From Nostoc sp. 'Lobaria pulmonaria (5183) cyanobiont' (GTDB lineage Bacteria; Cyanobacteriota; Cyanobacteriia; Cyanobacteriales; Nostocaceae), in contig NZ_CP026692.1 in assembly GCF_002949795.1 (NCBI RefSeq), forward strand, positions 2,601,501 to 2,665,500: DNA of 64,000 nucleotides, read 5' to 3'. The notes beneath the pieces are model-generated. The model did no database searches, was not told the DNA's origin, and saw only the letters and a list, made by a program, of their open reading frames with translations. This document shows, one piece after another, positions 54,595 through 63,404 of the stretch. The stretch's first letter is position 1; each line of letters begins with the position of its first letter. The position numbers were made by a program, and so were the translations under genes.

Positions 54595-54738
54595 TTGAAA
54601 ACCGTAGTTCTGTATGAATAGAAAAACCCTCATCCCCCAGCCCCTTCTCCCAATATTGGGAGAAGGGGAGCCGGAAAGAAGTCCCTCTCCCAAGTAGGGA
54701 GAGGGATTTAGGGTGAGGGCAAAAACTACGGTTCTCAA
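54595..54738. repeat. MITE-like element with 15-bp terminal repeats
   Basis: TTGAAAACCGTAGTT and AACTACGGTTCTCAA are inverted ends (14 of 15). The interior carries two smaller palindromes, CCCCTTCTCCCAATATTGGG with AGAAGGGG, and CCCTCTCCCAAGTAGGGAGA. Confidence 0.75.
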
Positions 54739-54841
54739 CATAGATGAGGTTTAAATTCGCAGTGTCTATTAAAATTACATCAGAATTGAGGAATTAGAAG
54801 GCAACCCACGCGCAACTATTCACACCGACCTACTTCAAATT

Positions 54842-55789
54842 ATGTTTAATGACGCAATTATTCAATCTGAATTATTAGATGACAAAGCTGATAATAAGCA
54901 AAACCTCTATAAAATTCTCACTGTACAAGAATTAAGTCTTCTAAACGATCGCTCCAACAGCAAAGGGCTAGTTCAACTAGTTTTTCATCTCACTGTTATG
55001 GGTTGCAGTGGCTACCTATGGGCAACAAACTTTGGTAATTGGTCAGTGGCTATACCAGCACTGATAATCTACGGCTTCAGTCTGGCTTCGATGTTTGCAC
55101 CAATGCATGAATGCGTTCACAGAACGGCTTTCGCTAACAATCGTTTGAATGATGCTGTGGCTTGGTTTTCCGGTTTGCTCTCATTTTACAACAGCACGTT
55201 TTTTCGCCGCTATCATAAATGGCATCACCGTTACACTCGCGTTCCTGACAAAGATCCAGAATTGACCGATCCCAAACCGAGTAACCTGGGCAAATACTTG
55301 TTGATAATTAGCGGTTTACCGTGGTGGTGGGGTAAAATACACGGGCATTTTCAAGTTGCCACTGGTCAATTTGACAATTTTCCATTTGTCCCAGAAGCAG
55401 CACGAGCCGAAGTTATGCGTTCTACACGTTGGCAATTAGGTATTTATGCAGGTGCTATCGCTCTTTCAATTGTAGTTAATCAGCCTTGGTTTTTCCTCTA
55501 TTGGCTGCTACCTATGCTTGTCGGTGAGCCAATTCTCCGTTTTATTCTGCTAGCAGAACATACAGGTTGCACTCTTGATGCAAATCTGCTCACCAATACG
55601 CGCACAACCCTCACACTTTGGTGTATACGATTTTTTATGTGGAATATGCCATTTCATGCAGAGCATCATTTGTACGCATCAATTCCGTTCCACGCGCTAC
55701 CAAAAGCACATCAGCAATTGAGCAAACACTTTACCCACATTGAACCTGGATATCTGAAAGTCAACTGGGATATTATAACTAATTCGTAA
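54842..55789 (+). CDS. Fatty-acid desaturase/beta-carotene hydroxylase-type membrane di-iron enzyme
   Basis: The 315-aa product has four or more TM segments and the three His boxes of the membrane desaturase superfamily: HECVHRTAF, HKWHHRYT and HAEHHLYASIPFHAL, plus LAEHTGC near the C-terminus. It inserts a double bond or hydroxyl group into a lipid or terpenoid using O2 and electrons from ferredoxin. The substrate is not clear; it is not the standard DesA/B/C acyl-lipid type in its spacing. The neighbours (sterol desaturase/SDR fusion, P450) suggest a joint lipid-oxidation pathway. Confidence 0.88.
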   Translation: MFNDAIIQSELLDDKADNKQNLYKILTVQELSLLNDRSNSKGLVQLVFHLTVMGCSGYLWATNFGNWSVAIPALIIYGFSLASMFAPMHECVHRTAFANNRLNDAVAWFSGLLSFYNSTFFRRYHKWHHRYTRVPDKDPELTDPKPSNLGKYLLIISGLPWWWGKIHGHFQVATGQFDNFPFVPEAARAEVMRSTRWQLGIYAGAIALSIVVNQPWFFLYWLLPMLVGEPILRFILLAEHTGCTLDANLLTNTRTTLTLWCIRFFMWNMPFHAEHHLYASIPFHALPKAHQQLSKHFTHIEPGYLKVNWDIITNS

Positions 55790-55792
55790 TTG

Positions 55793-55918
55793 GGCATTGG
55801 GCATTGAGAAGAGACAAGGTAGACAAGGAAGAAGAGGGAGATAAGAGAGAGACTTGTTCAATAATTCACCCTTGTCTCCCCTGCTCCCCTACTCCCCACT
55901 CCCCATTGCCCATTCCCT
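55793..55918. repeat. Palindromic GGGCATTGGGCAT-type repeat
   Basis: AATTGGGCATTGGGCATTGA at the left mirrors CCATTGCCCATTCCC at the right, and GACAAGGTAGACAAGG mirrors CCTTGTCTCCCC. It belongs to the same general family as 5316-5410. Confidence 0.6.
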
Positions 55919-56004
55919 TTGATTTTAATTTGCTCTAAACTCGACCTGAACGCACCTTTATCAGATCATGAAGAATGATTAAAAAAAAACGAGTATAGAC
56001 AAAC

Positions 56005-57270
56005 ATGATAAAAATGCTAGAAAACTTGATAGGAATTGAAACAAGCTTACAAATTAATTGGGTTTGGCTAAATGCCAGCTTAGAGTTTGCTAGTTGGGCA
56101 CTTTTCTCACTTTTACTTGCTGAGATATTGAGAGACAGTTACCATGCTTTGTGTCACCAAGTCAATTGGCTTGCTAAATGGCACAACAAGCACCATGCAG
56201 CTTATCGCCGCGATTTATCGATAGTTTCCCTGAAAGTTTACCAAGAATCTCAGCTTTATCACGACATTTTAGAATCGAGTCTACTGCTGGTGGTATTGAT
56301 AGTCATTGCCTTAATTGTCCAACATAAGGGGTTATGGCTGGGAGTAGCTTACGCTTGCACCTTTTTGTATGGCGCGTCTGTGCGATATTTTCAAGGAAAA
56401 ATTGATACAGATTACAACCACCTACCCGGCCCTTTAGAGACAGTTCCATCCATTTGGTGGGTAAATCGCTCTTACCATTGGCGGCATCATTTTGATAATG
56501 TTAACGCCTACTACAGTGGTGTCTTTCCCCTAGTGGATAAAATTCTTGGTACAGGACTATCTCTCAAAGGTAAAACCATTGCTTTAACCGGAGCATCAGG
56601 AGCGTTGGGGCAAGCGTTGGCAGCTGAACTTGTAAAGAATAATGCTAAAGTCGTGGCATTAACCACTAATCCAGAAAAATTAGTAAAGCAAGTTGGGGTA
56701 AAGGTGGTTTCCTGGGAGTTGGGCAACGAAGCCAATCTGAAGGATAGTTTAGAGAAAGTAGATATTTTAATTATCAATCATGGAGTCAATGTCTATGCCA
56801 GCCGCACACCGGAGGCTATCAACTCCTCTTATGAAGTGAATACCTTTTCAGCATTGCGGTTGATAGATATATTTTTGACAACTGTAACAGGCCCACAAGC
56901 AAAAGCAACCAAGGAAATCTGGGTAAACACTTCTGAGGCTGAGGTTTCTCCCGCACTGAGTCCACTTTATGAACTCAGCAAAAGAGCGCTAGGAGATATT
57001 GTCACCCTCAAGCGTTTAGATGGGGATTGTGTAATTCGCAAGTTAATTCTTGGCCCATTTAAGAGTCAACTTAATCCTTATGGAGTGATGTCTGCACAGC
57101 AAGTTGCTCGTGCAATCTTATTTTTCGCCCGACGAGACTTCCGAAATATTATTGTGGCAATAAATCCTCTCACCTATCTGCTGTTTCCCTTAAAGGAAAC
57201 TAGTACGTCACTATACTATCGACTCTTCAGCCGGACAGCGAAAAGCGAACAGGACTTACGCAAACAATAG
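56005..57270 (+). CDS. Bifunctional sterol desaturase/short-chain dehydrogenase
   Basis: The 421-aa product is a fusion. The N-terminal ~180 residues are a membrane di-iron hydroxylase domain with His boxes RDSYHALCHQ, WHNKHHAAY and YHWRHHFDN. The C-terminal half is an SDR with the NAD(P)-binding GASGALGQALAAEL, NHGVN and Tyr-x-x-x-Lys-type YELSKRA. Such fusions are known from Nostoc-type cyanobacteria and resemble plant CER1/CER3-like proteins. It likely oxidises a lipid or terpenoid alcohol in two steps. The last residues EQDLRKQ are encoded by one end of a MITE-like repeat (57251-57263), so the native C-terminus has been replaced or trimmed. ATG at 56014 is an alternative start. Confidence 0.88.
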   Translation: MIKMLENLIGIETSLQINWVWLNASLEFASWALFSLLLAEILRDSYHALCHQVNWLAKWHNKHHAAYRRDLSIVSLKVYQESQLYHDILESSLLLVVLIVIALIVQHKGLWLGVAYACTFLYGASVRYFQGKIDTDYNHLPGPLETVPSIWWVNRSYHWRHHFDNVNAYYSGVFPLVDKILGTGLSLKGKTIALTGASGALGQALAAELVKNNAKVVALTTNPEKLVKQVGVKVVSWELGNEANLKDSLEKVDILIINHGVNVYASRTPEAINSSYEVNTFSALRLIDIFLTTVTGPQAKATKEIWVNTSEAEVSPALSPLYELSKRALGDIVTLKRLDGDCVIRKLILGPFKSQLNPYGVMSAQQVARAILFFARRDFRNIIVAINPLTYLLFPLKETSTSLYYRLFSRTAKSEQDLRKQ

Positions 57271-57320
57271 TCAAAAAAATAGACTTTTTGCATGAATCAA
57301 TGAGCTTTCACCCTAAGTCG

Positions 57321-57628
57321 CTCTCCCAAGTTTAAGCTACGGGGTACACACAAGTTCTCCTTACCCCCTCTAATATCGTGTCCGGTGAAAAACTTATCAT
57401 TGAGACCGCAGGGGGGCAGGGGGCAGGGGGCAGGGGGAAAGAGGGTTTTCCGGTTTCTGCATAGATTACGGGAATTATAACTAATTAACCGGACATGATA
57501 TAACTCCCCCTTAGCAAGGGGGAGAACCGGATATTTCCCTTCTTGACAAGGGGGGGACTAAGGGGGGTAAATCCAGGGTTTGGGCTTGATTACCAAGATG
57601 TGTGTACAGCATAGCAAGCTTGGGAGAG
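57321..57628. repeat. Nested palindromic elements between convergent genes
   Basis: The outer pair is CTCTCCCAAG...GTACACACAAG (57321-57354) against the near-complementary TGTGTGTACAGC...CTTGGGAGAG (57598-57628). Inside lies a second element, 57373-57501, with ends ATATCGTGTCCGG and CCGGACATGATAT. It also holds a GGCAGGGG run repeated four times (57410-57440). The inner element appears to have inserted in the outer one. Confidence 0.6.
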
Positions 57629-57704
57629 GGACTTTGGCTAAATGGAAACAGAATTTGGATAAACTTGAGAAAGCGATCGCTACGCAAGTTCCTGCCAAGC
57701 AAGT

Positions 57705-59048
57705 TTATCGTTTTTTAATAGCCATCATCCGAACTCCACCATTCGGAGCAAGGGTAAATCCACGTCGTTGCAGTTTAATCGGTTTATTTTCTACTAAGGT
57801 AAGTTGATAATTAGATAAAACTGTTGCCAGGACTAATTTGATTTCTAACAGAGCAAGGGCATATCCTAAACAGCGCCGACTTCCGCCACCAAAAGGAATG
57901 AACTCCCAAGGGGAATACTGGCGTCCTAAAAAACGTTCGGGATTAAATTGTTGAGGATTAGGATACAAGTCTTCCCGGTGATGCAAAAGGTAAATACTTA
58001 TCATTAAAGTTGTCTCAGGAGGAAACTGGTATCCGGCAATATTTATGGATGATTTGGTAATGCGTGGGAAAAGCCCTGGCAAGACTGGATACATCCGCAG
58101 GGTTTCTTGGCAAACTGCGCTTAAGTAAGGAAGTTGGGCAATTTGCATCGGGTTAGGATTTTCTCCCAAGCTGTCGAGTTCCTGCTGCAATTTTAAGAGA
58201 ACATCTGAATTTCGGTGAATTTGATAGAAAGCCCACGCTAGCGTTGTTGCAGTAGTTTCATGTCCAGCAAATAAAATTGTCAGCAATTCATCTTTTAATT
58301 CATCGTCGGTCATTGCTTGCCCATTTTCATCCCGTGCTGCCATCATCAAGCTCAGAACATCACCCTGGCTCCGATCGTTCTTTGTTCTTTTTTCTTCAAT
58401 TTCGGCTTGAAGTAGCTCATGAATATAGCTTTGTCTACTTTTCATCTGCCCCCAAGGAGTCCATTTTCCCCAATCTTGTTGTAAGAATGGGAAAAATAGC
58501 ATACTGGAGCGCAAAGGAGAATCAGTCATATCCAACCAACTAGTAAGGAGAGGTAAAATTAGTTGATAGCGTTCCCCTTCACTTAAACCAAAGACAATTT
58601 GTAAAATTAGTTCTAGACTAACTTTCTGCATGGCAGAACGAGCTACAAAAGGTTGATTGATTTGCCATTGACTGGCGATTTGCTCGGTAATTAAGCAGAT
58701 TTGTTGAGCATAAGTCTGTAGCTTTTCTCCATGAAAGGGGGGCATTAATAATTTTCGTTCTCGTCGATGGCGGGCACCATCTATTAACATGAGAGAATTT
58801 CGCCCAATCAAAGGCTCTGCAAGTCTATTACCACGACCAATATCAAATTTAGAATCTTGACTGAAAACTTCTTGAATGGCTTGGGGATGGCTAAGAATTA
58901 CATAAGAACTGAGTCCACCTAGTTGCATGGAAAAAATATCTCCATACTCTTGACTATACTTTTGCTGAAATCCAATCGGATCGGCAATCCATCCAATCAG
59001 TTGCCACCACGAAGGGCTAGTAATGCAATTCGGTAATTGACTAAGCAT
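57705..59048 (-). CDS. Cytochrome P450, CYP110 type
   Basis: The start at [20 protein letters not shown] (59048) matches the CYP110 N-terminus; the 15 codons upstream are AT-rich and unlikely. The 447-aa product has the I-helix [19 protein letters not shown], the ExxR motif in CQETLRMYP, the PERF motif in [10 protein letters not shown] and the heme-binding [20 protein letters not shown] with the axial Cys. CYP110 enzymes oxidise fatty acids, alkanes or sesquiterpenes in Nostoc. It is convergent with the sterol desaturase/SDR gene. The cytosolic face of a membrane is the expected site. Confidence 0.95.
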   Translation of the reverse strand: MLSQLPNCITSPSWWQLIGWIADPIGFQQKYSQEYGDIFSMQLGGLSSYVILSHPQAIQEVFSQDSKFDIGRGNRLAEPLIGRNSLMLIDGARHRRERKLLMPPFHGEKLQTYAQQICLITEQIASQWQINQPFVARSAMQKVSLELILQIVFGLSEGERYQLILPLLTSWLDMTDSPLRSSMLFFPFLQQDWGKWTPWGQMKSRQSYIHELLQAEIEEKRTKNDRSQGDVLSLMMAARDENGQAMTDDELKDELLTILFAGHETTATTLAWAFYQIHRNSDVLLKLQQELDSLGENPNPMQIAQLPYLSAVCQETLRMYPVLPGLFPRITKSSINIAGYQFPPETTLMISIYLLHHREDLYPNPQQFNPERFLGRQYSPWEFIPFGGGSRRCLGYALALLEIKLVLATVLSNYQLTLVENKPIKLQRRGFTLAPNGGVRMMAIKKR

Positions 59049-59169
59049 AATATTTACCTGTAGATTACACTTAATAATCTTAAACAAATACACCTATTAT
59101 GCTTGAGTAAGCATATATTAGGGGCTGGCTGATGACCGCATTTCTTAAGCTGTCTAGCAAGCGATCGCA

Positions 59170-59267
59170 CTAGTACCGCAAGGCGGAAGTCAAAAGTCAC
59201 GCATAATTGTATTCCAAGCTCTTGCGCCATTTGAAATGGTATGTTTATTTACGCAGTGCTGTACTAG
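59170..59267 (+). repeat. CTAGTAC-family MITE-like repeat, copy 4
   Basis: It begins CTAGTACCGCAAGGCGGAAG, contains GTCACGCATAATTGTATTCC and CCATTTGAAATGG, and ends CGCAGTGCTGTACTAG. It matches the copy at 4096 over most of its length. Confidence 0.85.
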
Positions 59268-59331
59268 GCTCAGGCTGGAGAGTTTCACTGTCTCTAAGAC
59301 GCGATGCGATGGTGTAAAGCACCCGCCAAAG

Positions 59332-59360
59332 GCGATGTCTATGACGGGCTATGCCTACGC
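59332..59360 (+). repeat. 29-bp dispersed repeat, copy C
   Basis: GCGATGTCTATGACGGGCTA followed by TGCCTACGC. It shares 20 or more positions with copies A and B. Confidence 0.65.
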
Positions 59361-59430
59361 AAAACTACATAATTCGGTAAAATTAGGTAAAGTAATTTTT
59401 GCGCTTGTTAAACAAAGGCATCAGCAAACC

Positions 59431-60498
59431 ATGCAACTGAAACTCAGTGCATCTCGACTTCCCTTCGCCCCCCTCTTGTTAATCGCCCCCTTTTTCCTAT
59501 GGGGGACGGCAATGGTAGCCATGAAAGGAGTGATACCCCATACCACACCGCTATTCATGGCAGGTGTACGTCTGATACCAGCAGGGATGTTAATTCTGAT
59601 TGCAGCAGCATTCATGGGTAAACCCCAGCCGAAGGGTTGGGCTGCATGGCTGTGGATTGCCTTATTTGCCCTAGTAGATGGGACGCTGTTTCAAGGCTTT
59701 TTGGCAGAGGGATTAGTCAGAACTAGTGCAGGGTTAGGGTCTGTGATGATTGACTCGCAACCCTTGGCTGTCGCCTTGCTGTCGTTGTGGCTATTCCAAG
59801 AACACATTGGTTTTTGGGGATGGCTGGGGCTAGGCTTGGGAGTTACAGGCATTAGTTTAATTGGCTTACCCGATGAGTGGATTTTACATTTTTTTGACTC
59901 AGGCGCAAATATCACAATTGGCAACTGGCAAGATTTGTTTGCTAGTGGCGAGTGGTTAATGCTGTTAGCAGCGCTATCAATGGCAGTGGGAACAGTGTTG
60001 ATTCGGTTTGTGTGCCGACATACTGACCCTGTAAGCGCTACGGGATGGCACATGATTTTGGGCGGATTGCCACTATGGGGAATTTCATCAGTTGTTGAAT
60101 CCCAGCAGTGGGAAAATCTGGGAGGATCTGATTTCATGGCTTTGGGTTATGCTACCGTATTTGGCAGTGCGATCGCTTATGGGTTATTCTTCTACTTTGC
60201 CTCTAGTGGCAGTCTTACGAGTCTTAGTTCTCTCACCTTCCTGACACCTGTCTTTGCGCTACTATTCGGCAATCTTTTCCTCTCAGAAGTTCTCAGTCCG
60301 TTGCAGTGGGTAGGAGTATTTCTCACTTTAATCAGCATCTATCTGATTAACCAACGTGATACTCTAGCAGGACAAAAGGACACAGTTACTGTCGGCGAGA
60401 TAGCTAATATACAGCAACCAGTTTTAGAAACATCTGCTAAAAAATTGAGTTCTATAAGCCTAGCAGTTAAAGAATCTGAACCAAAAATATTACCCTAA
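59431..60498 (+). CDS. EamA/DMT-family transporter
   Basis: The start at MQLKLSASRLPFAPLLLIAP (59431) is the first that fits; longer frames run into repeats. The 355-aa product has ten TM segments in two EamA repeats: PFFLWGTAMVAMKGVIPHTT, MAGVRLIPAGMLILIAAAFM, then SMAVGTVLIRFVCRHTDPVS and YATVFGSAIAYGLFFYFASS. Members export metabolites or amino acids. The C-terminal ~50 residues are polar and low in complexity. There is no clear operon partner. Confidence 0.9.
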   Translation: MQLKLSASRLPFAPLLLIAPFFLWGTAMVAMKGVIPHTTPLFMAGVRLIPAGMLILIAAAFMGKPQPKGWAAWLWIALFALVDGTLFQGFLAEGLVRTSAGLGSVMIDSQPLAVALLSLWLFQEHIGFWGWLGLGLGVTGISLIGLPDEWILHFFDSGANITIGNWQDLFASGEWLMLLAALSMAVGTVLIRFVCRHTDPVSATGWHMILGGLPLWGISSVVESQQWENLGGSDFMALGYATVFGSAIAYGLFFYFASSGSLTSLSSLTFLTPVFALLFGNLFLSEVLSPLQWVGVFLTLISIYLINQRDTLAGQKDTVTVGEIANIQQPVLETSAKKLSSISLAVKESEPKILP

Positions 60499-60735
60499 CT
60501 TGTTAAAATAATTTGTAATACTCGCCAAAGGCGAGAAGCAAGCTACGTAATTCGTAATTCAGTAGGGAGATGAGGGAGAAATTAATTAAAAATTAAAAAT
60601 TAAAGAACTTCTGCCTCCTGCCTCCTTTTTGCCAATGCCCGATTTCCAATTTAAAATGACAGTTAACATTTGGTCGTCTAGAAGCTATTGTGGTATCGAA
60701 GACTTGAAAAGCACGTTCAGGCTGAAACTTGCAAT

Positions 60736-61869
60736 ATGAGGCTATGCCGTTCCTCAATTCTGATATTTACCTGTTTTTCTTGCGTGGGTTTTTACCCAAA
60801 TCGCTCAAGCGCAGCCACACTTAACCTAGCACCTGAAATTTTAGAACTTGCACAAGCCAGTTCGACAGTTACTGCTAGTCCGGCCGTTTTGAGATATGGT
60901 AGTCGAAATTTAGATGTGCAGAGACTACAAACCCAATTAAAGCAGTTGGGATACTACAGTGGCGTGGTAGATGGAGAGTACAACACTAATACGGAAATCG
61001 CTGTAACTAAATTCCAGAAAGTAAAGGGTTTAAAAGTGGATGGGATTGCTGGCCCGGCAACTCAGGAGAAACTGCAAGCAGCAATGGAGGCTAAAAAGCA
61101 GTTTGTCACCTCTCCAAAAGTTACCTCTATTGCTCCAACTTCTGCAAAACCCAAACCAACCGAAAGAGGTTTTGTCTGGTGGTTAATATTTGCCATTGGA
61201 GTTCTAGGATGTACTGGCGCACTTATTTATCTGCTGAGGTGGTTTCAGAAGGTCAAGCAAGTGCAAAAGTCCGAAATATCAAAGCCTAAAAGTTTGAGTG
61301 AAGCTAACAAAGACCCGATTACACCACCTTTACTGGAGACTGTCACTAGTTTACAAACAACTACACCACCACTTTCCCCACAATTACTGCTACCAGAAAA
61401 AACTTCCCGTCTTGCTAAACTCAATATCGTTGACGAATTAATTCAAGATTTACGCAGTTCTGACCCAACGAAGCGGCGCAAGGCTATTTGGGATTTAGGT
61501 CAGCAGGGAGATTCGCGGGCTATTCAGCATCTGGTTGACCTGATAATTGATGCCGATTCTCAAGAAAGTAGCTTAATTTTAGCAGCTTTGTCAGAAATTG
61601 GCATCCGCACACTCAAACCGATGAACCGTGCTTTAGCAATTTCCATTCAAGATGAAAGTCCACAAGTGCGGCAAAATGCGATCCGTGACCTGACGCGCGT
61701 TTATGACATGATGGGTCAAATGAGTCAGATGTTGCACCATGCGCTAGAAGACCCAGATGCCGATGTGCAAGCAACAGCACGATATGCTTTAACTCAGATG
61801 AATCGAATACGTGGCTTGCCGGAACAACAGAGTCTACAGGAAGATTCAGACAATGATTTAGAACAATAA
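60736..61869 (+). CDS. Peptidoglycan-binding/TM/HEAT-repeat protein
   Basis: The start at MRLCRSSILIFTCFSCVGFY (60736) gives a proper signal sequence; the upstream frame begins only with TTG. The 377-aa product has a secreted PG-binding-1 domain (LQTQLKQLGYYSGVVDGEYN, KVDGIAGPATQEKLQAAMEA), a TM segment (FVWWLIFAIGVLGCTGALIY) and a cytoplasmic HEAT-like domain (DPTKRRKAIWDLGQQGDSRA, then ESPQVRQNAIRDLTRVYDMM). This joins the cell wall outside to a protein-binding domain inside. It may anchor or sense the envelope; this is inference. Followed by a perfect 19-bp hairpin. Confidence 0.85.
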   Translation: MRLCRSSILIFTCFSCVGFYPNRSSAATLNLAPEILELAQASSTVTASPAVLRYGSRNLDVQRLQTQLKQLGYYSGVVDGEYNTNTEIAVTKFQKVKGLKVDGIAGPATQEKLQAAMEAKKQFVTSPKVTSIAPTSAKPKPTERGFVWWLIFAIGVLGCTGALIYLLRWFQKVKQVQKSEISKPKSLSEANKDPITPPLLETVTSLQTTTPPLSPQLLLPEKTSRLAKLNIVDELIQDLRSSDPTKRRKAIWDLGQQGDSRAIQHLVDLIIDADSQESSLILAALSEIGIRTLKPMNRALAISIQDESPQVRQNAIRDLTRVYDMMGQMSQMLHHALEDPDADVQATARYALTQMNRIRGLPEQQSLQEDSDNDLEQ

Positions 61870-61884
61870 AGCAGGAGTCATTTG

Positions 61885-61933
61885 ATTTGAGATTTGAGAT
61901 TTTTCCTTCAATCCAAAATCTCAAATCTCAAAT
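61885..61933. terminator. Perfect 19-bp inverted repeat between convergent genes
   Basis: ATTTGAGATTTGAGATTTT (61885-61903) and AAAATCTCAAATCTCAAAT (61915-61933) enclose an 11-base loop. Both strands end in T- or A-rich tracts, so it may terminate both convergent genes. Confidence 0.65.
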
Positions 61934-61965
61934 TGACAGTGTACCAAGCTGAATCTGCTGGCAGC

Positions 61966-62421
61966 TTAAAAATATTTCAACTGGATTTTGATATTGGTAT
62001 CTGGCCCTGCCACTAAAAATGCTGCTTCGCTAAATTTAGGCGCTCTTGTGCGAATTTCTGGGTTGCTGGAAAATCCAAAACCTTCCCTTGGTATACCAAA
62101 AATGTTGGTATTAAGAGTGTGGTCATTATTTTGATCGTGGAAGACAGCAACGGCGTAGCTACCTGCTTTCAAGTTGTTAAAGGTAATGAATAAGGGATTT
62201 TCAGTAATTTTGGTACACTGCTTTTGTAAGACGCGATCGCGATCGCTAGGAAATCCTTCACTGCTAGCAAATATACTGGCACATATTTGTCCTTGTTTAT
62301 TCTTCAAGCCATCAATTTCCACGGTGAGTTTGCCGCTAAAATTTGCCTTGGCACTAAATGACCATGCCAAATTTCCCATCACTGCCAATAGCAGCATACT
62401 AACTCTTAAGCTTTTAACCAT
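61966..62421 (-). CDS. DUF2141-family secreted protein
   Basis: The 151-aa product has a signal peptide (SLRVSMLLLAVMGNLAWSFS, then AKA) and a DUF2141 domain: GKLTVEIDGLKNKQGQICAS, SIFASSEGFPSDRDRV, GSYAVAVFHDQNNDHTLNTN and IFGIPREGFGFSSNPEIRTR. The family is a periplasmic or exported beta-sandwich protein of unknown function; here it is convergent with the peptidoglycan-binding gene. Complete. Confidence 0.92.
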   Translation of the reverse strand: MVKSLRVSMLLLAVMGNLAWSFSAKANFSGKLTVEIDGLKNKQGQICASIFASSEGFPSDRDRVLQKQCTKITENPLFITFNNLKAGSYAVAVFHDQNNDHTLNTNIFGIPREGFGFSSNPEIRTRAPKFSEAAFLVAGPDTNIKIQLKYF

Positions 62422-62809
62422 AAAATTTTCACAAGGTAAAATGCGATCGCTAAATTAATAAAGCCCTAATCAGGCAAAAAGTGGAAGGTATAAACTAATT
62501 TCACTTTCGTAAATTTATGCCTAAACGGATAAATTTGACTGATTGTCTTATTTACTCAAACCAAAAAACTGTATCGTCATACACATTTTTTTTGCTTATA
62601 TTATGAAATCAACAACGCAGATTTACCATATTTATCCTGAAATAGCAGATTGCTCGAGCTATTCATCCAAGATATAGCGTTTTGTAACTACATGACTCAC
62701 ATAGAATTGTTACAACAAGGCTAACAAACCTAATTTCCTTAAAGAAACCGGGTTTAGAGTACCTGTAATATGGGAGACTTGGCAATATTCCCTATAAATC
62801 AGATTCAAG
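62422..62809. other. Intergenic region between DUF2141 and glutathione peroxidase genes
   Basis: A HIP1 site lies near 62442. No repeat or small gene is seen. The region carries divergent promoters. Confidence 0.45.
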
Positions 62810-63295
62810 ATGAGTAACACAATTTTGGATATTGCAGTCAAGACCATCAACGGTGAAGATAAGCAATTAAACGACTACACCGGGAAGGTACTCTTAATTG
62901 TAAATGTGGCTTCCTTCTGCGGTTATACTTCTCAATACGAGGAGCTAGAAAAGTTGAACCAAAAGTATGCAGAAGCAGGGTTACGTATTTTGGGTTTCCC
63001 TTGTAACGATTTTGGAGCGCAGGAGCCAGGAAGCAATGAAGAAATTGTGCAATTCTGCACGAGTAAATACGATGTTACCTTTGAACTATTCGATAAAGTT
63101 CATGCTAAAGGCTCACAGCAGCATCCACTTTATGAGCGACTTACTAAAGCCGTTGAGCCAACGGGAACTGTTGCTTGGAACTTTGAAAAATTTTTAGTTA
63201 ATAAGCAAGGTGAAGTGGTAGCTCGATTTAATAGTAGTGTTCAGCCAAATTCACCAGAAATAATTGCCATAATTGAGAAAGAATTAGCAAAATAG
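62810..63295 (+). CDS. Glutathione peroxidase-like thiol peroxidase
   Basis: The 161-aa protein is a Cys-type GPx: peroxidatic Cys37 in NVASFCGYTSQYEELEKL, second conserved FPCNDFGAQEPG and the catalytic Trp/Asn in WNFEKFLVNKQG. It reduces lipid hydroperoxides or H2O2, in cyanobacteria mainly with NADPH/thioredoxin rather than glutathione. Soluble and complete. The gene is single, with the epimerase-like gene starting about 110 bp downstream. Confidence 0.95.
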   Translation: MSNTILDIAVKTINGEDKQLNDYTGKVLLIVNVASFCGYTSQYEELEKLNQKYAEAGLRILGFPCNDFGAQEPGSNEEIVQFCTSKYDVTFELFDKVHAKGSQQHPLYERLTKAVEPTGTVAWNFEKFLVNKQGEVVARFNSSVQPNSPEIIAIIEKELAK

Positions 63296-63404
63296 CCATT
63301 AGTCATTAGTCATTAGGTTGTACTATTGATATTGATTTTTGGTAGTCCCTTAATTGAGAAGGCTTTTTCAATTAGTAGTTTAATTTATTTGTGTCTAATT
63401 TGTC

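Larger units (their letters stand above)
59049..59430. other. Intergenic region with MITE-like copy and 29-bp repeat
   Basis: It holds the CTAGTAC-family copy at 59170-59267 and a 29-bp repeat at 59332-59360. An open frame extends upstream of the EamA start through both, but these repeats are not coding. AGGCATCAGCAAACC may supply a weak ribosome binding site before the ATG at 59431. Confidence 0.55.

Noticed and set aside
59236..59430. N-terminal extension of the EamA transporter
   Set aside because: It runs through the 3' end of a CTAGTAC repeat and a 29-bp repeat; the ATG at 59431 starts the conserved membrane protein.
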